A DNA stretch of 30,071 nucleotides, taken from Planctomycetaceae bacterium. Its GTDB lineage: Bacteria; Planctomycetota; Planctomycetia; Pirellulales; Pirellulaceae. Made by a program: the position numbers and the translations under genes. The stretch spans positions 1 through 30,071 of the forward strand of contig DNPC01000345.1 of NCBI GenBank assembly GCA_003501565.1. The letters are read 5' to 3'. The notes beneath the pieces are model-generated. The model was not told the DNA's origin. It saw only the letters and a list, made by a program, of their open reading frames with translations, and did not search any database. Shown piece by piece: positions 1 to 7,632 of this stretch (position 1 is its first letter; each line of letters starts with the position of its first letter).

Positions 1-1
1 C

Positions 2-1354
2 TGGTCGCGAACTTCATTCTTACTGGAGCGGCGTCTGGAAGCGGATGATATAACGCTTCAGACGCTTGACCGCGGCTTTTCTGAGGTCTTAGAAGAACCA
101 GTTTTGGGAGTTCCCGATGCGCGTCCGGTCCGACAATACTTGATCGAATTGACTTTGGATGGGTATCGTCGCCATGTCCGTGCCGCCGACGATGTTCAGC
201 GCGGAAGTTTGCGACAGGCCGACGCACTTTCCAAAGCGGCGAAACTGTCACGCGAACTAGACAAGTCCTCAACCGAATCGCGAAAACTACTCGAAGAAGC
301 ACTCGCAGTTTGTGAGAAGTCTGCGCTAGTTGACGGCGACGGGGAGAACAACGATAGCCAAGTCGACTACCTCCGGGTGCACTCGGATATTCTTGTCCAA
401 TTGGGCGTTCTCGATGTCGCCGACGGCTCTTTGGAATCAGCCAAATCCAGATTTGAACATGCCGAACGACTGAGGAGTGACTGGGTACAGCGGGTAAAGG
501 GGGAACCAGCCGAAGCAGAGGCGATACGCAAGCTGGCCAACGCGATGATGAACCAGGGAATCGTATTGCGGCGACTAGAAGAGTATGGGCAAGCTGAGGC
601 TAAGCAATGGAATGCGCAGACGTTGCGAAACGAGCAAATTCACGCGGGCAAACGAGATGCTAAATTAAGATTTGATACAGCGAAAGCCAACACCAATCTC
701 GCTCTGTTGGCAGCGACCGAAAACAACTTTACCGAGGCGCTTGATCGGTGCACCCAGGCAGTCGCACTGTTTGAAGAACTGGGCGTTGAAAGAGCCAATG
801 ATGTGCGCGTTTGGGGTGGGTTGGCCGACGTGCTGCTGCTTCAAGCCGATCTGCTCATTCAGTCCGATAACAGCCTCGCCAGGGGAACCAATGTTCACCG
901 GGACGGTGCTATCGATTCACTTCTGGATGCGATCGGTATTCTCGACAACCTTGCCCAGACATCACTGAACCATCCACTATCGGCACTTGAATACCTGGAA
1001 AATGGACAAGCTGCACTATTCCTGTGTTGGGAGGTTGCCAGCCAAGATCCAGATTCAGTCGCAACCGATGATCTGCAAGTAAGCTGGGCCAACCTAGCCG
1101 AGAAACTTAACGTCTTATTGCAGCGTGAAATCGAGGATCCCGATGTTCAGGATCGTGCGAAAATTCTTCAAGTCCAGCTCTTGCTAGTCAAATCTAGCTT
1201 GTTTGATTCTGCCAAAGAGTCGCTCGCTACGCTGGACAAAGCCGCAGCAATCGCAAACGAATTGGCGAACAGCGGACGTGCTTCTGCCGATGCAGCTAAA
1301 TTTGAGCTCGAGCGTATCGATTTCCATCGCCAGCAGTTTATCGAGGGAAAGTAA
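2..1354 (+). CDS. TPR-repeat protein, 5' truncated; probable C-terminal part of a Ser/Thr protein kinase
   Basis: The reading frame is open from base 2 to the stop at 1354, so the gene starts upstream of the window and about 450 C-terminal residues are visible. The sequence is helical and rich in Ala, Leu and Glu, with TPR-like helix pairs, for example around the stretches NQGIVLRRLEEYGQAEA and NTNLALLAATENNFTEALD. The early part (LLERRLEADDITLQTLDRGF, then a segment with ARPVRQYLIELTLDGYRRH) resembles the linker that follows the kinase and transmembrane segment in many planctomycete Ser/Thr kinases, before their TPR tail. That kinase assignment is inference: no kinase motif lies inside the window. 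A TTG at 104 could be called as a start, but the frame is open upstream of it and the sequence before it is protein-like, so I treat the gene as partial. Confidence 0.65.
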   Translation, partial: WSRTSFLLERRLEADDITLQTLDRGFSEVLEEPVLGVPDARPVRQYLIELTLDGYRRHVRAADDVQRGSLRQADALSKAAKLSRELDKSSTESRKLLEEALAVCEKSALVDGDGENNDSQVDYLRVHSDILVQLGVLDVADGSLESAKSRFEHAERLRSDWVQRVKGEPAEAEAIRKLANAMMNQGIVLRRLEEYGQAEAKQWNAQTLRNEQIHAGKRDAKLRFDTAKANTNLALLAATENNFTEALDRCTQAVALFEELGVERANDVRVWGGLADVLLLQADLLIQSDNSLARGTNVHRDGAIDSLLDAIGILDNLAQTSLNHPLSALEYLENGQAALFLCWEVASQDPDSVATDDLQVSWANLAEKLNVLLQREIEDPDVQDRAKILQVQLLLVKSSLFDSAKESLATLDKAAAIANELANSGRASADAAKFELERIDFHRQQFIEGK

Positions 1355-1386
1355 CACACCTTGAAAACCACATGGCCTAGCTGAAC

Positions 1387-2208
1387 TCAGTTTTTGCGTG
1401 CTTGCCCTGCCAGCCACTGGTAAAGTTCGGGAGTGTTGTAGGCCTCGGTCCAGGCATCGTGAGCCGCATCGGGATAGACCGTCAATCGAACATCACCCCC
1501 CGCCGCTTTGAGTGCCCGAACCATTCGCTCGGACTCCGAAACCGGTATGACAGGATCCTTGGCACCGTGAAATACCCATGTAGGAAGATCTTTGATCCGT
1601 TTCACGTACGGCTGTGCTCCTCCGCCGCTGATGGGTACCAGCGCCGCAAAACGATCAGGATTTTGAATCGCGAGACGCCACGCCCCATATCCGCCTCGGC
1701 TCAGCCCAGTCAAATAGATTCGCCTGGAATCGACCTTCAACTGTGTGTCTAATTCGTCCAGTAGGCGGCTCAATGCCTGGTCATCCCAGAATTGTGTTTC
1801 ACTTGGGTTCTGCGGCGCTACTACAATCATCGGCATCGAAGCGCCCTGGTCGAGGAGCTTCGGTGGTCCATGCTTTTTGACTTTCTCAAGTTCCCCGCCA
1901 CCCTCACCACCGCCATGCAAGAAAAGCATCAAAGGCCATTTGTCTTGCGTTTCATAAGCTTCTGGCAGGTAAAGCCAATATCGAAGCCTTGTTTGACCGG
2001 CCGCAGCGCTCTGCTCCCGCGGAACGAGCTCCCCGGTGCGACCACTGTCAATCGACCAAAGTGTTATCACCAGGAAGCCGCAAAACATGGCGAACTTGCC
2101 GCAGTGCAGCAGTTCTCGCCCTAAGCGCGGGGCTTTGAACACCGTGCAGGGCGGGGCTCCGCATGCTACGTAGAACGCTCTAGTGTGCGTTGAAATTGGA
2201 TTTGTCAC
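1387..2208 (-). CDS. Exported alpha/beta hydrolase (prolyl-oligopeptidase/PHB-depolymerase-like esterase)
   Basis: A 273-residue serine hydrolase, probably acting outside the cytoplasm on an ester or peptide. Visible features are the oxyanion region with LFLHGGGEGGG, the nucleophile elbow GLSRGGYGAW (Ser in G-x-S-x-G), the acid loop FHGAKDPVIPVSE with its Asp, and the catalytic His in PDAAHDAWTEAY. Order and spacing fit a dienelactone-hydrolase or prolyl-oligopeptidase-type fold. The N-terminus has a hydrophobic segment (FAMFCGFLVITLWSI) that could be a signal anchor. The GTG start at 2208 has an AGGA seven bases upstream; an internal ATG at 2088, just before the hydrophobic segment, is the alternative. 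It converges with the TPR gene, leaving only 32 bp between stops. The substrate cannot be told from sequence. Confidence 0.85.
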   Translation of the reverse strand: MTNPISTHTRAFYVACGAPPCTVFKAPRLGRELLHCGKFAMFCGFLVITLWSIDSGRTGELVPREQSAAAGQTRLRYWLYLPEAYETQDKWPLMLFLHGGGEGGGELEKVKKHGPPKLLDQGASMPMIVVAPQNPSETQFWDDQALSRLLDELDTQLKVDSRRIYLTGLSRGGYGAWRLAIQNPDRFAALVPISGGGAQPYVKRIKDLPTWVFHGAKDPVIPVSESERMVRALKAAGGDVRLTVYPDAAHDAWTEAYNTPELYQWLAGQARKN

Positions 2209-2382
2209 AAAGGCTTCCTAAGGCTCAAGTTTCAATCTTGGTAGGGGGAGATTTCCTGATTCGTCGATAGCTATCTTCTCGAACGTCAAATCAAGGTTTG
2301 GCCTAGTGGTTGTAGTCCCCAAGCCAAAGCGGTAGTCTGACGACGTGCTCCGCTCTGTGAATCATAACGTAGAAATAGATCG

Positions 2383-3249
2383 ATGCTGCCGTTAAGACGC
2401 AATTTAGTACTGTCACTGTTCTTGCTTCAGACGCTCTGCTGCATGTCGCTGCAATGCCCTGCTCAGGGACAAGAATCCAACGATCCCCAGACGGCAGGAT
2501 TGGGCGTGGTGCAGGTTCATAATCGAACGCTTGCCCATGCACATAACGACTATTTACACAAGCGCCCGTTGATCGACGCCATTGAGAACGGGTTTTCCAG
2601 TGTCGAGGTAGACATCTTCCTTGAGGGTACAGAACTGCTGGTCGGACACGACCGGGGGCAACTACGCGAGGGGCGTACTATTGAAGTGCTCTATTTGGAT
2701 CCGCTTCGAAGAATCGTAAAGTCGAACTCAGGCTATGTTGTTCATCCTAAAGAAACTTTCACGCTGCTGGTCGACATCAAGTCCAACGGCGAAAAAACCT
2801 ATTCGAGACTGCATGATGTTCTGAGCGAATATCAAGCGATGCTTACCGAAACCAAGAATGGAAAGACTGAAGTACGCCCGATCGAGGTTATCATCTCGGG
2901 AGCAAGACCGATCAAACTGATCGCGAGTCAGAAAATTCGATGGGCAAGCGTGGACGGTCGGATTTCCGATCTCGATTCAAGCGCACCACCGCACTTAATG
3001 CCGCTGATCAGCGATCGGTGGAGCAGGCACTTTTCGTGGCAAGGACGAGGCGAATTCCCGGCCGATCAGCGAAAGCAACTGGTTGACTGGGTAGAGAAAG
3101 CTCACGGGCAAGGGCGTCGCGTTCGCTTTTGGGCTACTCCGGAAAACGAAGCCGTTTGGCAAGCGCTGAGCGATGCGAAAGTTGACCTAATAAACACTGA
3201 CCAGCTGGAAGAGTTATCTGCCTTTCTGAAACTGCGCAACAGTCAATAA
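2383..3249 (+). CDS. Exported GDPD / PI-PLC-superfamily phosphodiesterase, AIM6-like
   Basis: A 288-residue protein with a signal peptide (LVLSLFLLQTLCCMSLQCPAQG) and a glycerophosphodiester-phosphodiesterase-like TIM barrel. Key elements are HAHNDY at residues 52-57 (the catalytic His and substrate-binding region), VEVDIF near 74-79 with the metal-binding Glu and Asp, and VGHDR near 87-91 with the second His. A later LVDIKSNG stretch and the C-terminal INTDQLEEL strand are typical of the AIM6-like branch, which bacteria annotate as phosphatidylinositol-specific phospholipase C/GDPD family. The likely role is hydrolysis of a phosphodiester in the periplasm or on the surface; the substrate is unknown. 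The ATG at 2383 gives a complete signal peptide. It is divergent from the hydrolase, with about 175 bp between the starts. Confidence 0.85.
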   Translation: MLPLRRNLVLSLFLLQTLCCMSLQCPAQGQESNDPQTAGLGVVQVHNRTLAHAHNDYLHKRPLIDAIENGFSSVEVDIFLEGTELLVGHDRGQLREGRTIEVLYLDPLRRIVKSNSGYVVHPKETFTLLVDIKSNGEKTYSRLHDVLSEYQAMLTETKNGKTEVRPIEVIISGARPIKLIASQKIRWASVDGRISDLDSSAPPHLMPLISDRWSRHFSWQGRGEFPADQRKQLVDWVEKAHGQGRRVRFWATPENEAVWQALSDAKVDLINTDQLEELSAFLKLRNSQ

Positions 3250-3314
3250 TTACGGGTTCACCTACCAACCACGCGACCCAAGGAGGCGACCTAAGTCCTG
3301 GTACCACCTGCGAA

Positions 3315-3346
3315 CGGTTACCGATTCAGGCGGTTACCAATTCAGG
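3315..3346. repeat. 16-bp tandem duplication across the ribD stop codon
   Basis: Two adjacent 16-base units, CGGTTACCGATTCAGG (3315-3330) and CGGTTACCAATTCAGG (3331-3346), differ at one base. The second contains the ribD stop codon and its last codons read on the minus strand, so the 3' end of the gene has been copied just beyond itself. Confidence 0.9.
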
Positions 3347-4458
3347 CGACAAGATAAGCGAATGTCGGCTTCCAGTTGTTCAACTTCTCGGATTTCAACT
3401 CCCGGCGTATCCTTGAGTCGTTCGAAGCCCAGCCCTGCAACCGGCGTTGCAGCATTCGCACCGCCGACAATTTTTGCACCAACGAACACTTCGCATTGAT
3501 CGATCAACTTTTGATCAAGCAGACTGCCCAGGATCTGGCCACCGCCTTCGACCAAGATGTTCGTTGCCTGACGTTCCTTCGCCAACCAACGGAGAAGAGC
3601 CGGTAACCGTCCATTTGAATCGTCCGCGTCACTTCGCCGAACAACGACTCCCAAATCTTCTAGCCGTTGTTGCGAGGCATTGCTCGCGTCCGAACCGCAC
3701 CAGAGAACCGTAGGCGTCACGCGAGCCGTCTGTGCCAGTTTCGAAGTTGGGCTCAGCCGGAGCTGTGAATCGACAACCACACGCACGGGCGTCCGAGGTG
3801 GATTATCAATCCCACGTACGGTGAGACTCGGATCGTCAAGTTCCGCGGTACGTCGCCCAACGACTATGGCGTCCATGCGTGAACGCAATTGGTGCACCCA
3901 CTGGCGACTTGCCGCCGAAGAAATCCACTGGCTGTCACCTAAACGTGTCGCGATTTTCCCGTCCAGAGTCATAGCCCACTTTGCAATCACCCAGGGCCTT
4001 TGCTTTGTCACACGGGTTAGATACGCATGATTCAACTCACGGACATCGTCACGATTTAGAACTTCTACGCGTACGCCATGTTCGCGGAGGAGCTTGACGC
4101 CGCGTCCGGCGACTTCCTCGTAGGGGTCAAGCATCCCAACGACAACTCGCCGAATTCCTGCCTCCAGAATAGCGTCGGTGCAAGGCGGTGTACGTCCATG
4201 ATGGCAGCACGGTTCCAGAGTCACGACCATTGTTGAATCCGCCAGCCGCCCGCGATCGGCATCAGCAACATTCGCTAGTGCATCGCGTTCTGCATGAGGA
4301 CCACCACACCGCCGGTGGTAGCCTTCTGCGATGATTCCTGCCGAATCCAAGATGACGCAGCCAACCATCGGATTTGGCTCGGCGTGCCCTACACCGCGAC
4401 TGGCGAGTGCGATTGCTCGCTTCATTGTTTCGCGTGCGATTTCCGGCGATAGCGACAT
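3334..4458 (-). CDS. ribD: RibD, diaminohydroxyphosphoribosylaminopyrimidine deaminase / 5-amino-6-(5-phosphoribosylamino)uracil reductase
   Basis: A bifunctional cytoplasmic enzyme of riboflavin synthesis: the N-terminal half deaminates the pyrimidine ring and the C-terminal half reduces the ribosyl group with NADPH. The deaminase shows PNPMVGCVI, the zinc/catalytic motif GGPHAERDAL and the zinc cysteines in EPCCHHGRTPPC. The reductase begins near RPWVIAKWAMTLDGKIA, with the conserved DSQWISS, DAIVVGRRT and VEGGG motifs. The length from the ATG at 4458 is 374 residues, usual for RibD, and MSLSPEIARETMKRA matches the normal N-terminus. A TTG at 4536, overlapping the dapL stop by 4 bp, would add 26 residues that look unlike the family. 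It lies 74 bp downstream of dapL on the same strand, so cotranscription is likely. No other rib gene is in the window. Confidence 0.95.
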   Translation of the reverse strand: MSLSPEIARETMKRAIALASRGVGHAEPNPMVGCVILDSAGIIAEGYHRRCGGPHAERDALANVADADRGRLADSTMVVTLEPCCHHGRTPPCTDAILEAGIRRVVVGMLDPYEEVAGRGVKLLREHGVRVEVLNRDDVRELNHAYLTRVTKQRPWVIAKWAMTLDGKIATRLGDSQWISSAASRQWVHQLRSRMDAIVVGRRTAELDDPSLTVRGIDNPPRTPVRVVVDSQLRLSPTSKLAQTARVTPTVLWCGSDASNASQQRLEDLGVVVRRSDADDSNGRLPALLRWLAKERQATNILVEGGGQILGSLLDQKLIDQCEVFVGAKIVGGANAATPVAGLGFERLKDTPGVEIREVEQLEADIRLSCRLNW

Positions 4459-4532
4459 AGTTGCCCATCTGCTGACACAAAAAGCGACACGGAATGGATG
4501 CAACGAACTCCCAGGCTGCCGTCCAACCGGAA

Positions 4533-5768
4533 TCAACGGAACTTCAGTCCTAACGAGCTGAGACGATTTTCAGTCTCTTGCATAAGCGCATCTTCGTCAG
4601 CCTCGGTCGGCGCTTCATAAGTCACAGAGAAACGCAGGTACGGCCCCGCTTCGCTCCATGGGACGGTGATGATCGACGACTGTGCGATTAAGTGCTGACT
4701 GGCCGCTTCAGCATCGGAAAAAGTCTCTCCTGAGTCGGTGCTAGTCGGTGCTTTCGTGTACAAAAAGTACGTTCCACCAGGCATTTCGCAATCGAAACCA
4801 ACGCGACGAAGCATTGCAACCAGCTTCTCCAGCCGCCGACGATACTTCGTCCGCACGCCATCGGGAATCGAGTCATCATCCAAGCCAGCTGCCGCCGCCT
4901 TTTGAATCGCCGGGAACTGCCCACTATCGCAATTGTCTTTGACATCTGCGAACGCTGATACGATCGTTGGGTTGCCACAAACCCAACCAATCCGCCAACC
5001 GATCATATCGAAGCCCTTGCTCATCGAATGGACTTCAACGCCAACATCTTTAGCACCAGGTACACTCAAGAAACTCAACGGTTCACCGTCAAAGCTAAGT
5101 ACGATGTGCGCAGCGTCTTGTACAACGATGAAATCGTGCTGCTTGGCCAGCTCGACAACGCGACTATAGAATTGTTCGGTAGCAGTTTTTCCCGTTGGAC
5201 TGTTGGGGTAATTCAGGACGAGAATCTTCGTCCGCGCCCAAGTTTCTTCGTCGACAGAATCGAAGTCCGGAAAGAAGTCGTTTTCTTTCAGCAGCGGCAA
5301 TGGGTGGACTGCACCGCCGTAGTACTTTGTGTGAGTTCCGGCGACAGGGTAACCCGGTACCGTCATTAGCGTGATGTCACCAGGATTGATAAAACACGCC
5401 GGCAACATCGAAAGTGCAGTCTTGCTGCCGATGCAGTGGTTGATTTCTGTATCAGGATCGAGCTCGACTCCCAATCGCCGCTTCATGAAACGGGCAGCCG
5501 CCTGTTTATACTCGTCAATCCCGTTGTCGGCGTAACCTCGGTTTTCGGGCAAGTTGGCTTCGGTCGCCAGTCGCTCGCGAACGGGTGCCGCAGCCATGGA
5601 ATCATTTTCACCAATCCCAAAATCAATGAGAGTGCGATCAGGATAGTCAGCGAGTGCCTTGCGCTTGGCGCGCTTAATCTTTTCGAATTTGTAAATCTCC
5701 GTGCCTTTGCCGTATGACGCGCCGCCGATACGATCAGCAAACAGCTGCTGAAAATAGGGATCCGACAT
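4533..5768 (-). CDS. dapL: LL-diaminopimelate aminotransferase (class I/II PLP aminotransferase)
   Basis: A fold-type I PLP aminotransferase of about 411 residues. DapL converts tetrahydrodipicolinate and glutamate to LL-diaminopimelate in the short route to meso-DAP and lysine. Visible elements are DFGIGENDSMA near the N-terminus, RGYADNGIDEYK, the cofactor-contact Asn/Pro region LNYPNSPTGK, the Asp of VVQDAAHIV that contacts the pyridine nitrogen, the Schiff-base Lys in SMSKGFDMIGWRIGW, and a C-terminal Arg in YLRFSVTYEAP. The strings match what I remember of planctomycete proteins annotated as DapL; the exact substrate is inference because AspC-like relatives look similar. The ATG at 5768 (MSDPYFQQLF) matches those relatives and has GGA directly upstream. 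A GTG at 5786 adds six residues and lacks a ribosome-binding site. Confidence 0.85.
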   Translation of the reverse strand: MSDPYFQQLFADRIGGASYGKGTEIYKFEKIKRAKRKALADYPDRTLIDFGIGENDSMAAAPVRERLATEANLPENRGYADNGIDEYKQAAARFMKRRLGVELDPDTEINHCIGSKTALSMLPACFINPGDITLMTVPGYPVAGTHTKYYGGAVHPLPLLKENDFFPDFDSVDEETWARTKILVLNYPNSPTGKTATEQFYSRVVELAKQHDFIVVQDAAHIVLSFDGEPLSFLSVPGAKDVGVEVHSMSKGFDMIGWRIGWVCGNPTIVSAFADVKDNCDSGQFPAIQKAAAAGLDDDSIPDGVRTKYRRRLEKLVAMLRRVGFDCEMPGGTYFLYTKAPTSTDSGETFSDAEAASQHLIAQSSIITVPWSEAGPYLRFSVTYEAPTEADEDALMQETENRLSSLGLKFR

Positions 5769-6008
5769 TCCGTGTTTATCCGTCACGAGGGAAAGTGTAG
5801 GAAAAATTGAGTAAGATGAGAGCCGCAGTTGCTGACTCGCTCGACACTAACTTACCCAGCTTGCTCCGTTAGGCAAGGCAGGACATGTTGGCGAACCTTC
5901 GATGTTCCTACGTCACATGAATCTGTGGCACGGCGTTACTGTCGCACGGAACTACCTGAAGGACTAGGAACGGATTCGCAAGAGGCTGTTCGGGAAACGA
6001 CCGAGGTC

Positions 6009-7448
6009 ATGACACAACGCCAACAGAGCGCCAACCCACGACAACTTATCAAGCTGCTTGATACCCAGTCTGGCCCGATGGCAGTGCTCGACCCAGCGGC
6101 TCGTCTCATCTTTGCCAACGCCCAGCTTTGCAAAGTTGCAAACGTAAACGCGAAGGAACTGATTGGTAAGATCTGCAGCTGGACCAGCGCGTCCGATCAC
6201 GGCGATCTTCAACAAGTTTTATCGCTGCTGACTCCACCGGCAAACGCCTTGGCTGGACATGTTGCGGTAAGAAGGCTGACTTCTCCGCCCTTCTTTGGCT
6301 CCGACATCTCGGCAGAGTTGTTTATTCCGTTGCCAGGCGATCCAGACATCCCGGGAGCAATCGTTGTCGTACTGGGACACTGGGACACAATTCGAGATTC
6401 GTTCGCTCATGTTTACGAGACACTCCAGCCCTCGGGACTAGCTGCTCGCGATGAAGAAACGGTCCTGGTGGAGTTGCGTTCGAAGTGGCAACTTGGGGAA
6501 ACACCACCCACCCTTGTCGGTGCAAGTGATGCGGTCGCATTAGCCTCCAGTAGAGCTAGAATCGCCTGTGAAAGCAGTTGTTCGTTGGCTCTTATTGGTC
6601 CAGCGGGGAGCGGCCGAAAGAACCTTGCAAAGTCTATCTTTCTCGGCCGATTGAAGCTGGCAAACTTGGCAAGGGAGACTGGAACCTTCCAGATCGTCGA
6701 CTGCAATGCCAACCACGGTGATCAGTTTGCGGCGCAGCTAGACCTTTTCCAAGGTCGAATCCGAAGCGAGACTCCCGCGATTGCCCAGACCCTATGCGTC
6801 TTGAATTTCGAGAACATCGATCCCGCGAGTGAAATGCTCTTGCGAACTTGGTATTCGCGAGTGCAACAACGGGCTTGCATCATGACAGTCACATCAGACG
6901 TTGAACGTCTACCCGCGGAGTTGCGGGAGCTCGAAATTGAACTACCGGCTCTTAAGTCGCGACGAAGCGATATTGCACCGCTGATCTCATTTGAATTCTC
7001 CAGGCACATCGACATGCTTGGCAGCCGTCCGCGATTGGACGAACGCGCAATGGAACTACTCGAGGCCTACAGTTGGCCGGGAAACGTTGCTGAACTGAGC
7101 CGCGTAGTGGAGGCAATTGCAGAGAATATCGCGATGCATGCCGAGGAAACTTCCGATGATCCAAACAACAGCAATGAACTGTTGGAGGTCGCCATCAGGG
7201 ATCTGCCTTTAGAAATCCAAACGTATTCCGGCAGCCGAAACGCCCGGCAACATCCAACACAGCCGGTCGAGCTCGACCAGGTGCTCGAAGAGGTCGAGCG
7301 TGAGGTGATCGCGCGGGCGCTTCGTTTGTCATCTCACAATCGCGCTGCGGCTGCGCGTCTGTTGGGCATCAGTCGTCCAAGACTACTCCGCCGCATTCAA
7401 CACTTTGGCTTAGATCGAAGAACCGGCCAGGATTTGTCGCAAGAATAA
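6009..7448 (+). CDS. Degenerate NtrC-family regulator: PAS-like, broken AAA+ and Fis-type HTH domains
   Basis: About 479 residues from the first ATG. Residues 1-130 look like a PAS domain (SGPMAVLDPAARLIFANAQL, then KELIGK). Next comes an AAA+ module recognisable from LVGASDAVALASSRARIA, a Walker-A-like GPAGSGRKN, LPALKSRRSDIAPLI and the sensor II region YSWPGNVAELSRVVEAI. The C-terminus is a Fis helix-turn-helix (HNRAAAARLLGISRPRLLRRI). Three key parts of a sigma-54 activator are missing: the Walker A Lys is Arg, the Walker B Asp-Glu is replaced in VLNFENID, and there is no GAFTGA loop. I infer a DNA-binding regulator that does not remodel sigma-54 polymerase by ATP hydrolysis. The frame is open back to a TTG at 5829, but those 60 residues are unlike a PAS start. 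It is 181 bp upstream of the sulfatase on the same strand. Confidence 0.75.
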   Translation: MTQRQQSANPRQLIKLLDTQSGPMAVLDPAARLIFANAQLCKVANVNAKELIGKICSWTSASDHGDLQQVLSLLTPPANALAGHVAVRRLTSPPFFGSDISAELFIPLPGDPDIPGAIVVVLGHWDTIRDSFAHVYETLQPSGLAARDEETVLVELRSKWQLGETPPTLVGASDAVALASSRARIACESSCSLALIGPAGSGRKNLAKSIFLGRLKLANLARETGTFQIVDCNANHGDQFAAQLDLFQGRIRSETPAIAQTLCVLNFENIDPASEMLLRTWYSRVQQRACIMTVTSDVERLPAELRELEIELPALKSRRSDIAPLISFEFSRHIDMLGSRPRLDERAMELLEAYSWPGNVAELSRVVEAIAENIAMHAEETSDDPNNSNELLEVAIRDLPLEIQTYSGSRNARQHPTQPVELDQVLEEVEREVIARALRLSSHNRAAAARLLGISRPRLLRRIQHFGLDRRTGQDLSQE

Positions 7449-7617
7449 GCCGACAATGTGCCGCGGGGTGCTGGCTAGCTCCGTCAACCAACCCGCTTGA
7501 GCGCTCTAGCACTTTCAGTCGATTTCGCGGGTAACAGCACCACGTATCCATTTAACGCACCAGGTGCCATGGCCCCATGTGCTAGGATACGTTCTTACGA
7601 AATCTGGTTGGCTGGCG

Positions 7618-7632
7618 AAGGAAACTCGAGTG
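7618..7632 (+). promoter_or_regulatory. Ribosome-binding site deciding the sulfatase start
   Basis: AAGGA at 7618-7622 sits seven bases before a GTG at 7630. The longer frame from a GTG at 7564 has no such site and would place 22 extra residues in front of the signal peptide. Confidence 0.6.

Noticed and set aside
4459..4536. TTG start of ribD overlapping the dapL stop (TTGA)
   Set aside because: The overlap is attractive, but the 26 added residues do not resemble a RibD N-terminus and the ATG at 4458 does.
5829..6008. TTG-initiated extension of the NtrC-like regulator
   Set aside because: The 60 residues are Cys/Arg-rich without domain pattern; the first ATG at 6009 directly precedes the PAS-like part.
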